Positions 51,227 to 60,790 of a DNA stretch of 64,000 bases are shown piece by piece. The notes under the pieces were generated by a model. It was not told where the DNA came from and searched no databases. It saw only the letters and a list, made by a program, of their open reading frames with translations. A program made the position numbers and the translations under genes. The stretch comes from Nocardia pseudovaccinii NBRC 100343 (GTDB lineage: Bacteria; Actinomycetota; Actinomycetes; Mycobacteriales; Mycobacteriaceae). The stretch covers positions 1 to 64,000 of the forward strand of contig NZ_BDBY01000137.1 in the NCBI RefSeq assembly GCF_001613225.1. Reading direction: 5' to 3'. Positions within the stretch are counted from its first letter, which is position 1. Every line of letters starts with the position of its first letter.

Positions 51227-52201
51227 ATGTTGGAGACTTCGGCACGGTTGTTGCGGTTGTTGTCGTTGCTGCAGATGCATCGGGATTGGACCGGGCCTGC
51301 GTTGGCTGAGCGGCTCGGGGTTTCGACGCGGACTATTCGTACGGATATCGAGCGGTTGCGCAGGCTCGGGTATCCGGTGGATGCGACGCCAGGGGTCACG
51401 GGTGGGTATCGGCTGGGGGCCGGATCTTCGCTGCCGCCATTGCTTTTGGATGACGAGGAGGCCGTTGCGGTGGCGGTGGGGTTGGCGACGGCGGCCAATG
51501 GGGCGGTGACCGGGATCGAGGAGACCTCGGTGCGGGCGCTGGCCAAGCTGGAGCAGGTGCTGCCGTCGCGGCTGCGGCACCGGGTGCGTGCGCTGACCGC
51601 CGCCACCGTGCATGTGCCGCATCCGGGTCAGACGAATGTGGATGCGGGAGTGCTGACCGCCGTCGCCGCGGCGATCCGGGCGAGCGAGCGGTTGCGCTTC
51701 GATTACGAAACCCATTCGGACGCAATCGAGCAACGATCGCCGTCGCGGCGTGAGGTGGAACCGCATCGGCTCGCGCACTGGAACGGCCGCTGGTATCTCG
51801 TGGCATGGGATGTCGTGCGCGCGGACTGGCGCACGTTCCGGGTCGACCGGATGACGCCGCGGACACCGAACGGTGCGCGCTTCACCCCGCGCAGCGTTCC
51901 GGAAACCGAAGTGGCCGAACGGATACAGCGCGGGGTCGGTGCGGCGACGTGGCGCTACCGGGCCAGGGTGCGGGTCGCGGCTCCGGCTAATGCTGTGCGT
52001 ACGCGACTGCCCGTCGCTGTGACTATCGAATCCGATGGCCCGAACCACTGTGTGATCCAGGTCGGTTCGGACACACCCCATTCGTTGACCTTGTATCTCG
52101 GACTGCTCGATGTCGATTTCGAAGTCCTGGACGCTCCGGAGCTCGCCGCACACCTCCGAGCAACTGCCGAACGGTTTCGGAAAGCAGCGGGCGATAGTTG
52201 A
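51227..52201 (+). CDS. HTH_11/WYL-domain transcriptional regulator (YafY-like)
   Basis: 324 residues. The N-terminal HTH_11 is LLRLLSLLQMHRDWTGPALAERLGVSTRTIRTDIERLRRLGYPVDATPG; the WYL domain follows, with HRLAHWNGRWYLVAWDVVRADWRTFRVDRM around residues 180-210, then the C-terminal extension ending HLRATAERFRKAAG. These regulators sense nucleotides or other ligands through the WYL pocket. Its likely targets, from the shared operator, are itself and the epoxide hydrolase at 45568-46734; in other actinobacteria a WYL regulator and an epoxide hydrolase are often immediate neighbours. Confidence 0.93.
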   Translation: MLETSARLLRLLSLLQMHRDWTGPALAERLGVSTRTIRTDIERLRRLGYPVDATPGVTGGYRLGAGSSLPPLLLDDEEAVAVAVGLATAANGAVTGIEETSVRALAKLEQVLPSRLRHRVRALTAATVHVPHPGQTNVDAGVLTAVAAAIRASERLRFDYETHSDAIEQRSPSRREVEPHRLAHWNGRWYLVAWDVVRADWRTFRVDRMTPRTPNGARFTPRSVPETEVAERIQRGVGAATWRYRARVRVAAPANAVRTRLPVAVTIESDGPNHCVIQVGSDTPHSLTLYLGLLDVDFEVLDAPELAAHLRATAERFRKAAGDS

Positions 52202-52314
52202 AATTCGATGTGTCCTGAATTTCGATGAGCGGCAATCCCGGTCGGGCGAATTCTACGGATTGCCCGGCCGGGATCACCCGTTCGAGACTTATTCGAACAG
52301 CTCGAATCAACTCA

Positions 52315-52845
52315 TTACTGATTGGCACCGGCGATGCCGCCGATGATTCCCCCGATGACACATCCGGGCAGGAATCCGACGACAAAGAACAGCAGCCCGA
52401 TCAGCGCACCGACGGCGCATCCGATCAGCACACCGGCGACCGTCGTGCCCGCATCACCGATGAACTGCAACGGAGCCGATTGCGATGCGGGCGCGTTGAC
52501 CGGCGTCAGCGTCAATGTCGTTGCCGTGGCGTCGACTTCGGGCGCGACCTGCACATGCTGGCCCGCCACTGTCTGCAGTGTGGTCGGTACGGTGGCAACC
52601 ACGGAGCCGTCGGGTGCGAGCACCGTGATGCCCGCATCGGGCGTAAGGACGAACTTGCCCGCAGCCAGCGTGATGGTGGCATCGGAGCGGTCCGTCGCCA
52701 CCGCAGCGGTGTATCGGACACCGTGATCAACGCCGTTGAGAACGGTTTCCGACGATACTTCGGGCGAGCCGTAGGCAGTGGCTGCGGTGATGCCTGTCGC
52801 GGCAACGGTCAAAACCGTTGTCGCTACCAACTTTTTGATCTTCAT
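52315..52845 (-). CDS. Secreted protein with C-terminal glycine-zipper helix
   Basis: 176 residues. The N-terminal signal peptide (MKIKKLVATTVLTVAATGITAATAYGS) should be cleaved near residue 27. The middle is a beta-rich domain (ITLAAGKFVLTPDAGITVLAPDGSVVATVPTTLQTVAGQHVQV). The C-terminal 45 residues are a glycine-rich hydrophobic segment (GVLIGCAVGALIGLLFFVVGFLPGCVIGGIIGGIAGANQ) that can insert in the membrane. This layout is common in nocardial secreted proteins of unknown role. ATG 52845 gives a standard signal peptide. Confidence 0.83.
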   Translation of the reverse strand: MKIKKLVATTVLTVAATGITAATAYGSPEVSSETVLNGVDHGVRYTAAVATDRSDATITLAAGKFVLTPDAGITVLAPDGSVVATVPTTLQTVAGQHVQVAPEVDATATTLTLTPVNAPASQSAPLQFIGDAGTTVAGVLIGCAVGALIGLLFFVVGFLPGCVIGGIIGGIAGANQ

Positions 52846-52984
52846 TATGATTTCCAATCATCCAGCCGATTCGATCGATGTTCCCGAGAAACGGACATCG
52901 GACATCAATCATCATGCGCCCTCGACACACTCGGCGTCGCGGGAATCAGGAAATCGAATTATGCTGCAAGATCAAATAATTGGA

Positions 52985-53007
52985 AATACCCAAGGAACTG
53001 GGGTATT
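52985..53007 (-). terminator. Terminator hairpin after cobN
   Basis: AATACCC pairs with GGGTATT across a 9-base loop; on the minus strand the stem is followed by TTTCCAATTATTT. It starts 11 bases after the cobN stop. Confidence 0.6.
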
Positions 53008-53017
53008 GCTTTTCCGG

Positions 53018-56000
53018 CTATTCCAGTTCGCCCTCGGTCTCCAGGTAGATCTGGCGCAACCGGTCCAGTGTTGCCTGCTCCGGATGCTCCCACAACTCCC
53101 GTTGCGCCGCCTCCAGCAGCCGCTCGGCAATGCCGTGCAGCGCCCACGGGTTGGACTGTTCCATGAACTTGCGGTTCACGTCATCGAAAACGTAGCTCTC
53201 CGCGAGCTTTTCGTACATCCAGTCGGCCACGACATTGGTGGTGGCGTCGTAGCCGAAGAGGTAGTCGACGGTGGCCGCCATTTCGAATGCACCCTTGTAG
53301 CCGTGGCGGCGCATCGCTTCGAGCCAGCGCGGGTTCACCACTCGGGCACGGAACACGCGTGAGGTCTCCTCCGAGAGCGTGCGGGTGCGCACGGCGTCGG
53401 GGCGGGTGCTGTCGCCGATGTAGGCCTCGGGATTCTTGCCGGTCAGCGCACGCACGGTGGCGACCATGCCGCCGTGGTACTGGAAGTAGTCGTCGGAGTC
53501 GGCGATATCGTGTTCACGGGTGTCGGTGTTCTTGGCCGCCACCGTGATCCGGCGGTACGCGGTGCGCATATCGGCGGCGGCGGGTGCGCCGTCGAGGTCG
53601 CGACCGTAGGCGAAGCCGCCCCATGCGGTGTACACCTGCGCGAGGTCGTCGTCGGTGCGCCAGCTCTTGGAGTCGATCAATTGCAGCAGGCCCGCGCCGT
53701 AGGTGCCGGGTTTGGAGCCGAAGATGCGGGTGGTGGCGCGGCGCTTGTCGCCGTGTTCGGCGAGGTCGTTCTGGGCGTGGGCGCGAACGTAATTCGACTC
53801 GGCGGGTTCGTCGAGGTCGGCAACCAGACGGACCGCGTCATCGAGCAGCGCGAGCACATGCGGGAAAGCGTCGCGGAAGAAGCCGCTGATGCGGACCGTC
53901 ACGTCGATGCGTGGACGGTCCAGTTCCGCGAGCGGTATCACCTCCAAGGTGGTGACCCGGCGGCTCGCCTCGTCCCAGATCGGGCGGACGCCCAGCAGCG
54001 CAAGGACTTCCGCGATGTCGTCGCCGGAGGTGCGCATGGCGGAGGTGCCCCACACCGACAGCCCGACCGAGCGCGGATACTCACCGTGATCGGCCTTGTA
54101 CCGCTCGAGCAGCGAATCCGCCATGGCCTGCCCGGTCTCCCAGGCCAGTCGGGACGGAACCGCCTTCGGGTCGACCGAGTAGAAGTTTCGACCGGTCGGC
54201 AGGACATTGATCAGGCCGCGCAATGGGGATCCGCTGGGCCCCGCAGGGATGAAACCGCCGTTGAGCGCGTGCAGGATCCGGTCGATTTCGATGCCGGTCC
54301 GGCGCAGGCGGGGCACGACCTCGGTCGCGGCGAAGCGCAGCACGGTTCGCACCGCGGCAAACGCCGGGGCGGGTCCGTCCAGTGAGTCGACAATTCCGTC
54401 GACGGCGTCTACGGACCACTCGGCAGCTTGCAGTGCGGCGAGCAGCCCACGGGCTCGGGTCTCCACCGCGTCGACTCGTTCGCGCACCTCGCTACCGGAT
54501 TCGTTCAGCCCCAAGGCTTCCCGCAGACCCGGCACATTCCGTTCGCCACCCCACAGCTGGCGCGCGCGCAGCATGGCCAGGACCAGATCGAGTTCGGTCT
54601 CCCCCGCGGGCGCCTGCCCGAGGACGTGCAGACCGTCGCGGATCTGCACATCCTTGATCTCGCACAGCCAGCCGTCGACGTGCAGCAGCATATCGTCGAA
54701 GACATCCTCTTCAGGACGCTCGGCGAGGCCCAGGTCGTGGTCCATTGCGGCCGCGCGCATGAGCGTCCAGATCTGCTGACGGATCGCGGGCAGTTTGGCC
54801 GGATCGAGGGTGGAGATATTGGCGTGTTCGTCGAGCAGCTGTTCCAAACGCGAGATATCGCCATAGCTTTCGGCGCGGGCCATGGGCGGAATGAGGTGGT
54901 CTACCAGGGTCGCGTGGGCGCGGCGTTTGGCCTGGGTCCCCTCGCCCGGGTCGTTGACCAGGAACGGATAGATCAGCGGCAGCTCACCGAGCGCGGCGTC
55001 GGTGCCGCAGGAGGCGGACATGCCGAGGGTCTTGCCGGGCAGCCATTCCAGATTGCCGTGCTTGCCGAGGTGCACCATGGCGTCGGCGGCGAAACCGTCC
55101 GGCGCGGCGATCCATCGATACGCGGCGAGATAATGGTGGCTGGGCGGCAGGTCCGGGTCGTGGTAGATGGCGACCGGGTTCTCGCCGAAGCCGCGCGGCG
55201 GCTGGACCATCAACACGATATTGCCGAAACGCAATGCGGCGATGACGATTTCGCCCTTGGGATCGGCGGAGCGGTCGACGTAGAGTTCGCCCGGCGGCGG
55301 TCCCCAGGCCTCGACCACTGCTTCGCGCAGGTCATCGGGCAGGGTGTCGAACCAGCTGGTGTACTGGTCGGCGCTGATGCGGATCGGGTTGCCTTCCAGC
55401 TGTTCGGCGGTGAGCCAGTCCGGATCCTGACCGCCCGCGGCGATCAGGGCGTGGATCAGCGCGTCTCCGTCGCGTTCGGTGAGTCCCGGCACCTCGCTCT
55501 CGTCGCCGAGATCGTAACCGGCAGTACGCATCTCGGTGAGGAGCCGGATCGCGCTGGCGGGGGTGTCCAGGCCGACGGCGTTGCCGATGCGCGCATGCTT
55601 GGTCGGGTAGGCCGACATCATGATGGCGATGCGTCGCCGTTCGGCCGGGATGTGGCGCAACCGTGCGTGCCGGACCGCGATACCGGCCACCCGGGCCGCG
55701 CGCTCGGGATCCGGCACGTAGGTGGACAGTCCGTCGGCGTCGAATTCCTTGAAGGAGAACGGAACCGTGATGATGCGGCCGTCGAATTCCGGGACGGCCA
55801 CCTGGGTGGCGACATCCAGCGGGGAGAGTCCGTCGTCGTTGGCCTCCCATTGGGCGCGGCCGCTGGTGAGGCACAGGCCCTGCAGGATGGGCACATCGAG
55901 TTCGGCGAGGGCGGCGACATCCCATGCCTCGTCGTCGCCACCGGCCGATGCGTTCGCGGGCTTGGTGCCGCCTGCCGCGAGCACGGTTACCACCAGTGCG

Positions 56001-56632
56001 TCCGCGGTGCGCAAGGTATCGAGGAGTTCCGGCTCGGCGGTGCGCAGGGATGCACAGTACAGCGGCAGGGCCTTCGCGCCCGCGTTTTCGATTGCCGTGC
56101 AGAGAGCATCGATGTAGGCGGTGTTTCCGGCGAGATGCTGTGCGCGGTAATAGATTACGGCCACAGTCGGCGGGCACTGGGCGGTTGCGCCCAGATCGGT
56201 GCTCGGCGTGCGCTCCAACTCGCCCCAACTCGGCAGTTGCACCGGCGGCTCGAAGCCGTGGCCGGTGAGCAGCACCGTATCCGAGAGGAAGTTGTGCAGC
56301 TGACGGAGATTTTCCGCACCGCCGGCGGCGAGGTAGTTGTGCGCGTCGGCGGCTACACCGCCCGGCACCGTCGAGCATTCCATCAGTTCGGCATCGGGTG
56401 CGATCTCACCGCCGAGCGCCACCATCGGCACCCCGCTCGCGCGCACGGCCGCGAGCCCGTCCTCCCAGGCGCGCTTGCCCCCGAGGATCCGCACGATCAC
56501 CAGATCCACGCCGTCGAGCAGCGCGGGCAGGTCGTCGACCAACAACCGAGCCGGATTCCCCCACCGATATTCCGCACCGCTCGCACGCGCGCTCAACAGA
56601 TCGGTGTCGGATGTCGACAGCAGAAAAATCAC
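53018..56632 (-). CDS. cobN: Aerobic cobaltochelatase subunit CobN
   Basis: 1204 residues, the family length. It is the large ATP-dependent subunit that inserts cobalt into hydrogenobyrinate a,c-diamide, acting with CobS and CobT. Landmarks: MIFLLSTSDTDLLSAR at the N-terminus, HLGKHGNLEWLPGKTLGMSASCGTDAALGELPLIYPFLVNDPGEGTQAKRR near 535-585, and EGEL at the C-terminus. GTG 56632 is the start, close to the 3' end of a cobalamin riboswitch that should reduce expression when the vitamin is plentiful. A large open frame on the opposite strand (54428-57625) is its antisense shadow. Confidence 0.96.
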   Translation of the reverse strand: MIFLLSTSDTDLLSARASGAEYRWGNPARLLVDDLPALLDGVDLVIVRILGGKRAWEDGLAAVRASGVPMVALGGEIAPDAELMECSTVPGGVAADAHNYLAAGGAENLRQLHNFLSDTVLLTGHGFEPPVQLPSWGELERTPSTDLGATAQCPPTVAVIYYRAQHLAGNTAYIDALCTAIENAGAKALPLYCASLRTAEPELLDTLRTADALVVTVLAAGGTKPANASAGGDDEAWDVAALAELDVPILQGLCLTSGRAQWEANDDGLSPLDVATQVAVPEFDGRIITVPFSFKEFDADGLSTYVPDPERAARVAGIAVRHARLRHIPAERRRIAIMMSAYPTKHARIGNAVGLDTPASAIRLLTEMRTAGYDLGDESEVPGLTERDGDALIHALIAAGGQDPDWLTAEQLEGNPIRISADQYTSWFDTLPDDLREAVVEAWGPPPGELYVDRSADPKGEIVIAALRFGNIVLMVQPPRGFGENPVAIYHDPDLPPSHHYLAAYRWIAAPDGFAADAMVHLGKHGNLEWLPGKTLGMSASCGTDAALGELPLIYPFLVNDPGEGTQAKRRAHATLVDHLIPPMARAESYGDISRLEQLLDEHANISTLDPAKLPAIRQQIWTLMRAAAMDHDLGLAERPEEDVFDDMLLHVDGWLCEIKDVQIRDGLHVLGQAPAGETELDLVLAMLRARQLWGGERNVPGLREALGLNESGSEVRERVDAVETRARGLLAALQAAEWSVDAVDGIVDSLDGPAPAFAAVRTVLRFAATEVVPRLRRTGIEIDRILHALNGGFIPAGPSGSPLRGLINVLPTGRNFYSVDPKAVPSRLAWETGQAMADSLLERYKADHGEYPRSVGLSVWGTSAMRTSGDDIAEVLALLGVRPIWDEASRRVTTLEVIPLAELDRPRIDVTVRISGFFRDAFPHVLALLDDAVRLVADLDEPAESNYVRAHAQNDLAEHGDKRRATTRIFGSKPGTYGAGLLQLIDSKSWRTDDDLAQVYTAWGGFAYGRDLDGAPAAADMRTAYRRITVAAKNTDTREHDIADSDDYFQYHGGMVATVRALTGKNPEAYIGDSTRPDAVRTRTLSEETSRVFRARVVNPRWLEAMRRHGYKGAFEMAATVDYLFGYDATTNVVADWMYEKLAESYVFDDVNRKFMEQSNPWALHGIAERLLEAAQRELWEHPEQATLDRLRQIYLETEGELE

Positions 56633-56639
56633 AGGTGGC

Positions 56640-56790
56640 AGCCTTCCTCGGGTGACGCGCCCATCGGTTACGGTGCTCGCCGGAGAGGGTCTGGCTTTCG
56701 ACAGTGGCGCGACCGCACCGGAGTTCCACCGGTTTCCTCATCGCCCGCCGAGCAACCAGATGCTAGCCCGCCGCCTCGCACCGCTTGCCG
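56640..56790 (-). promoter_or_regulatory. Cobalamin riboswitch
   Basis: On the minus strand the conserved core is clear: AGGAAACCGGTGGAACTCC, then CGGTCGCGCCACTGT (B12 box) and GAAAGCCAGACCC. The ribosome-binding site of cobN (GAGGAAGG) lies inside its 3' end, so control of translation is likely. The exact 5' end is approximate. Confidence 0.92.
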
Positions 56791-56809
56791 ACAGGTGAGT
56801 GCCCGGCGC

Positions 56810-57250
56810 TCAGGTCAGGTCGGCGTTTCCGTCGATCACCTTCAGGTGGTAGTGGAATTTGTCGACGCGCCAGCCCGCGACGGTGCGTTCGGCGCCGATG
56901 CTGTAGCTGCCGACGAAGGTGCGCGTCTTGCCGTGGGACGCATCGTTCTTCACGTGCACCGCGATGGCGTCGGCGTGGATTTCGGCGTGGTCGCCCTGCA
57001 GGTCGACCAGGAAATTGCCCGCCTGGTGATGGACTCCGTCGAGGTCTTCGAGGCCCGCGCGCCAATCGCCGACGATATCGGCCGCGGGCCGCACCGCCAC
57101 CTCGCCGCCGAAGCCACCGTCGAAGTCGACCTTCGGTGTGAATACCTCCGCGAGAAGGTCATCCCAGCGCTTCTGATCGGTGTAGACGAACATCCTGGTG
57201 ACAACATCGATGATCGTGAGTCGGTCGGCAACAGTGGAGATTTCGCTCAT
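56810..57250 (-). CDS. SnoaL/NTF2-like protein
   Basis: 146 residues. The cone-shaped NTF2 fold is shown by ADRLTIIDVVTRMFVYTDQKRWDDLLAEVFTPKVDFDGGFGG at the N-terminus and HKTRTFVGSYS-type strands with RTVAGWRVDKFHYHLKVIDGN at the C-terminus. Proteins of this type include polyketide cyclases, isomerases and ligand-binding proteins of unknown role. It lies upstream of cobN on the same strand, and the riboswitch begins some 20 bases after its stop. No link to cobalamin is evident. Confidence 0.82.
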   Translation of the reverse strand: MSEISTVADRLTIIDVVTRMFVYTDQKRWDDLLAEVFTPKVDFDGGFGGEVAVRPAADIVGDWRAGLEDLDGVHHQAGNFLVDLQGDHAEIHADAIAVHVKNDASHGKTRTFVGSYSIGAERTVAGWRVDKFHYHLKVIDGNADLT

Positions 57251-57621
57251 TCCGCCAACCTTAATGGCGGGCCAGGATCTACGCCGACTGGTCGGTCGCT
57301 ATTTGTCCGGCTGCGCCCGAGCGGTAGTGCGAAGTATCGGAGATCGGCGCCGTCTTGGCTGTGCGTTGCCAGGCTCGGAAGTCTTACAGTGCATGGCCAT
57401 TTGCCCGCTCACATGATCAAGCCGCGATCCAGCGCTGGACGCAGTTCCCAAGCCGATGCGGCGGTCACGGCCGAGCGGGCCGATTGCGCGGGATTGGCGA
57501 CGAGGCACTCGCGCAGTCGAGCCTCACTGTCGTCGCCGGATTTCGCGACTGGCCCTGTCGGCGGTCACGCGTTGCAACCGTCGCTGATTGCGCGGCGGCG
57601 GGGTCGTAGGCTGGACGGGTC
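57251..57621. other. Intergenic region upstream of cobG
   Basis: 371 bases between divergent genes. No gene, riboswitch or strong repeat is seen. Promoters of the NTF2-like gene and cobG must lie here. Confidence 0.5.
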
Positions 57622-58800
57622 ATGATGCGTACGAATCCCGATTCCTGCCCCGGCGTGCTGCGGCTGCACGAGGCGGCCGATGGGCCGTTGGCTCGGATCC
57701 GGCTGCCCGGTGGGCGGCTGGAGCCGGGGCAGTTGCAGGTTTTGGCCGAGGCCGCCGCCGAACTCGGCGATGGGAATATCGAGCTGACCTCGCGGGGCAA
57801 TGTGCAGTTGCGGCAGGTGCGTGATGCGGCCGCGCTGAGTGAGCGGCTGGCGGGTGCCGGGCTGCTGCCGAGCGATACGCACGAGCGGGTGCGCAATATC
57901 GTCGCGTCACCGCTGTCGGGTCGGATCGGTGGCTGGGCGGATGTCCATGCGCTCGTTCCGGCGCTCGACACAGGTTTGCGCACCGCACCGCGGTTGGCCG
58001 AGCTGCCCGGCCGCGTGCTGTTCACCCTCGACGACGGTCGCGGCGATATCAGCGGCCTCGGTGGCGATATCGGCGTACACGCGACGGGCGCAGCGGAATT
58101 CGCGCTCGTGCTGGCCGGTGGTGACTCCGGCATCCGAGTATCCGCGGCCGACGCGGTCCAGGTGATGCTGGCCGCCGCGCACGCCTTCCTCGATCTCGGC
58201 TCGGGTACGTGGCGGCTGCACGAAGTCGATGACGGTGTGCGGCGAGTGATCGATATCCTCGGCCTGTCCCCCGGCCCCGAACGCCTGGAATTCGGTGCCG
58301 CCCATGACATTCCGATCGGCTGGCTCGACCAGGACAACGGCCTGGTCAGCCTGGGCGCGGCCGTTCGCCTCGGCTCGCTGCCCGCCCGGATCGCCGAGTT
58401 CATCGCCGCCATCGAACGCCCCATCTTCATCACCCCCTGGCGCAGCCTGGTGATCACCGATCTAGAGGAATGGCCCGCCGAACAGGTCGTCCGCGTACTA
58501 GCCCCCATGGGCCTGATCTTCGACGCCAACTCCCCCTGGCTCCAGGTCAGCGCCTGCGCGGGCCGACCCGGCTGCGCGAAGGCACTCACCGATGTCCGCG
58601 CAGACGCCGCAGCCACCGTCGAATCCGGTCGCGTACTCCCAACCAACCAGCCCGCCGCCCCCACCATCGAAATCCACCCCGCCGACGAGGTCATGGTCGC
58701 GGGCCGCCAACACTGGTCCGGCTGCGACCGCCGCTGCGGTCGCCCCCGCGGCCCGGTCACCGACATCGTCGCCACCGAAAACGGCTACCGAATCGGCTGA
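57622..58800 (+). CDS. cobG: Precorrin-3B synthase CobG
   Basis: 392 residues of the nitrite/sulphite-reductase-like family. The iron-sulphur and sirohaem-type Cys pattern occurs in VSACAGRPGCAKALTDVR and SGCDRRCGRPRG. The N-terminal GGRLEPGQLQVLAEAAAELGDGNIELTSRGNVQLRQV is the family's substrate-binding segment. It catalyses the oxygen-dependent conversion of precorrin-3A to precorrin-3B in aerobic B12 synthesis. ATG 57622 or the adjacent 57625 can start. In mycobacteria cobH follows directly; here 2.5 kb of other genes intervene. Confidence 0.94.
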   Translation: MMRTNPDSCPGVLRLHEAADGPLARIRLPGGRLEPGQLQVLAEAAAELGDGNIELTSRGNVQLRQVRDAAALSERLAGAGLLPSDTHERVRNIVASPLSGRIGGWADVHALVPALDTGLRTAPRLAELPGRVLFTLDDGRGDISGLGGDIGVHATGAAEFALVLAGGDSGIRVSAADAVQVMLAAAHAFLDLGSGTWRLHEVDDGVRRVIDILGLSPGPERLEFGAAHDIPIGWLDQDNGLVSLGAAVRLGSLPARIAEFIAAIERPIFITPWRSLVITDLEEWPAEQVVRVLAPMGLIFDANSPWLQVSACAGRPGCAKALTDVRADAAATVESGRVLPTNQPAAPTIEIHPADEVMVAGRQHWSGCDRRCGRPRGPVTDIVATENGYRIG

Positions 58801-59211
58801 CATCCGGCCCGCAAGCTACTGACCAGCGGAATACGACGCGCCGGATCCTCATCGCCAGCCGCAGCCGACGATCTCACCATCGCCGACCGTCGACATCAGC
58901 CCGGCTGCGAACGCGGGCCCCTCACTACATCGTCGCCACATGACCTGACATCCACCCGCGAGCGGCCGATCAGGGATCGCGCGCGGCGGTGCCACCACTC
59001 TGCGCGGAATGTCGCCCCTGGCATGTGGACCGCAGCGTTACCCGAAAGGCGCCGAGTCAAGCCGTCGACGGCATCCGGATGTCGCATGATCGACGGCACA
59101 TAGCTGTGGCATCGCGCGCACCGGGCACCGCACACGGCCCATTGATCTGGTTCTCGAGCACGGCGCGTGGCACGGTGAGGTCAGCGGTTGACTCGTGGGA
59201 GGAGTATTCCT
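58801..59211. other. Intergenic region after cobG
   Basis: 411 bases without a defensible gene; open frames on the minus strand lack ribosome sites and codon bias. The promoter of the membrane-protein gene at 59212 is expected near its right end. Confidence 0.5.
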
Positions 59212-59763
59212 ATGACGGTCGGGCGGATCGGTGATGCCGAGATCGACGCGATGTCGGCGCAGGAGCGGCTGGAGTTGATCCGGCGGTTGCAGTTGCCGCC
59301 GGAGCGGGTGCTGCCGCGCCCGGAGGTGGTGCGGGTTCATCGGCGGGTGCGGTTGACGCTGATGGTGGGTGGATCGATCGCGCTGATTCCGTGGATCGTG
59401 TATCTCGCGGTATCGCTGCCGCCCGACTATCAAGCCCGTAATTGGACGCTGACCTGGGTCGGATTCGACATACTGCTGGTCATCATGATGGCGACGACCG
59501 CCTATCTGGGCTGGCAGCGCAAGCAACTGCTCATGTTGCCCGCATTCGGCACCGGCCTGCTGCTGCTCGTGGACGCCTGGTTCGACATCACGACCGCCAA
59601 CTCTCGCGACGTCTGGTTCTCCATCACCGTCGCCTGCGTCGCCGAAATCCCTCTTGCCCTACTACAGATCAGCGGCGCACTCCTGCTGTTCAAGTTCGTT
59701 GCCGAAGTCCATCCGTTGGCCGAACCGGGCGTCAGCGGTTTGCGCACCGAACTCCCGTTCTGA
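59212..59763 (+). CDS. Four-helix membrane protein
   Basis: 183 residues. A charged N-terminus (IDAMSAQERLELIRRLQLPPERVLPRPEVVRVHRRVR) precedes four hydrophobic helices (LTLMVGGSIALIPWIVYLAV, WVGFDILLVIMMATTAYLG, LMLPAFGTGLLLLVDAWF, SITVACVAEIPLALLQISGALLLF). Similar small proteins of unknown function are common in nocardiae. ATG 59212 has GGAGGAG upstream, better than GTG 59188. It is convergent with ddaH. Confidence 0.82.
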   Translation: MTVGRIGDAEIDAMSAQERLELIRRLQLPPERVLPRPEVVRVHRRVRLTLMVGGSIALIPWIVYLAVSLPPDYQARNWTLTWVGFDILLVIMMATTAYLGWQRKQLLMLPAFGTGLLLLVDAWFDITTANSRDVWFSITVACVAEIPLALLQISGALLLFKFVAEVHPLAEPGVSGLRTELPF

Positions 59764-59779
59764 CAGCGGTGCCCGGACC

Positions 59780-60652
59780 TTACGAAGCAACCGCGGTCGG
59801 TGCACTCCGCGGATCCTCGTGAATCTCCAAGGTGCAGCACTTCACGCCACCACCGGCCTTCAACAACTCCGACAGATCGACGCCCACCGGGTTGTACCCC
59901 TGCGCAAGCAACTCCGAAGCCAGGTTGTCGGCGCGACTGCTGATGAAGACATTCAGCCCGTCGGAGACACCGTTCAGCCCCAGAACCACCGCATCGGCAT
60001 CGGTGGCGAGGATCGCGTCCGGATAGAGCTCGGCCAGTATCGCCTGACTCGCGGCGCTGAAGGCGGGCGCGAAATACGCGACGTTCGAGTCATCGAGCGC
60101 CATCAGCGCCGTATCCAGGTGATAGAAACGCGGATCGACCAGTTCGAGCGAAATCACCGGCAGATCGAAATACCGCTCGACCTCACGGTGCGCGGCAATC
60201 GAACTCCGAAATCCGGTCGCGGCCAGCATGCGCTCCCCGACGAGCAGGAAATCGCCTTCGCCCTCATTGGTTTCCTGCGCCCCGACCAACTCCACCAGCC
60301 CCAACTGCGCGAACCAGCGGTGATACGCCGGGCCCTCCGCGGCCCGCTCGGCATGGGTGAACCGCGCCGACATCGCGCGATCACCCACGATCAGCCCACT
60401 GTTCGCGGCGAAAACCATATCGGGCAGACCCGGCTCCCCCGGCACCACGTCGATGCGATGGCCGTAGTGCTCGAATGTCGCGCGCAGCGTCTCCCACTGC
60501 GATAGCGCGAGCGCCCGATCGACGGGTTCCTGTGGATTCATCCACGGATTGATCGAGTAGCAGACGTCGAAGTGATCCGGACTGCACATCACGAACTGAC
60601 GTGGCGACGGCTGCCGCGCGGGCTCGATACGGAGGGTGGCTACAGAGGTCAA
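59780..60652 (-). CDS. Amidinotransferase-fold hydrolase (DDAH-like)
   Basis: 290 residues. Guanidine-modifying-enzyme motifs: LPDMVFAANSGLIV near residue 76, EGEGDFLLVG near 130, the His-x-Asp pair in FYHLDTALMAL near 176, and the catalytic Cys in KCCTLEIHEDP near the C-terminus. The family hydrolyses dimethylarginine or related arginine derivatives to citrulline or ornithine-type products. The mycobacterial homologue (Rv2323c) sits between a Lrp regulator and rocD. Here the Lrp gene is present, but no ornithine aminotransferase lies next to it. Confidence 0.88.
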   Translation of the reverse strand: MTSVATLRIEPARQPSPRQFVMCSPDHFDVCYSINPWMNPQEPVDRALALSQWETLRATFEHYGHRIDVVPGEPGLPDMVFAANSGLIVGDRAMSARFTHAERAAEGPAYHRWFAQLGLVELVGAQETNEGEGDFLLVGERMLAATGFRSSIAAHREVERYFDLPVISLELVDPRFYHLDTALMALDDSNVAYFAPAFSAASQAILAELYPDAILATDADAVVLGLNGVSDGLNVFISSRADNLASELLAQGYNPVGVDLSELLKAGGGVKCCTLEIHEDPRSAPTAVAS

Positions 60653-60790
60653 CGTGTCTCCCGGAGGTAGGCGCGGATCATTCCACTGACACGAAGGTAA
60701 TTCGCCTAGTATTGCGCCAGAAACAACGATTCATTGCGTGTAATCGAGCCAATTCAGCGAATCATTGCACCGATCGGGAGTGAGTGTGGC

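Noticed and set aside
54428..57625. A 1065-codon open frame antisense to cobN and beyond
   Set aside because: It mirrors the codon periodicity of cobN, runs through the riboswitch and an unrelated gene, and has no recognisable domain. It is a high-GC antisense shadow.
58896..59135. A 79-codon Cys-containing minus-strand frame
   Set aside because: CxxC-like residues at its start suggested a small metal-binding protein, but composition and lack of a ribosome site do not support a gene.
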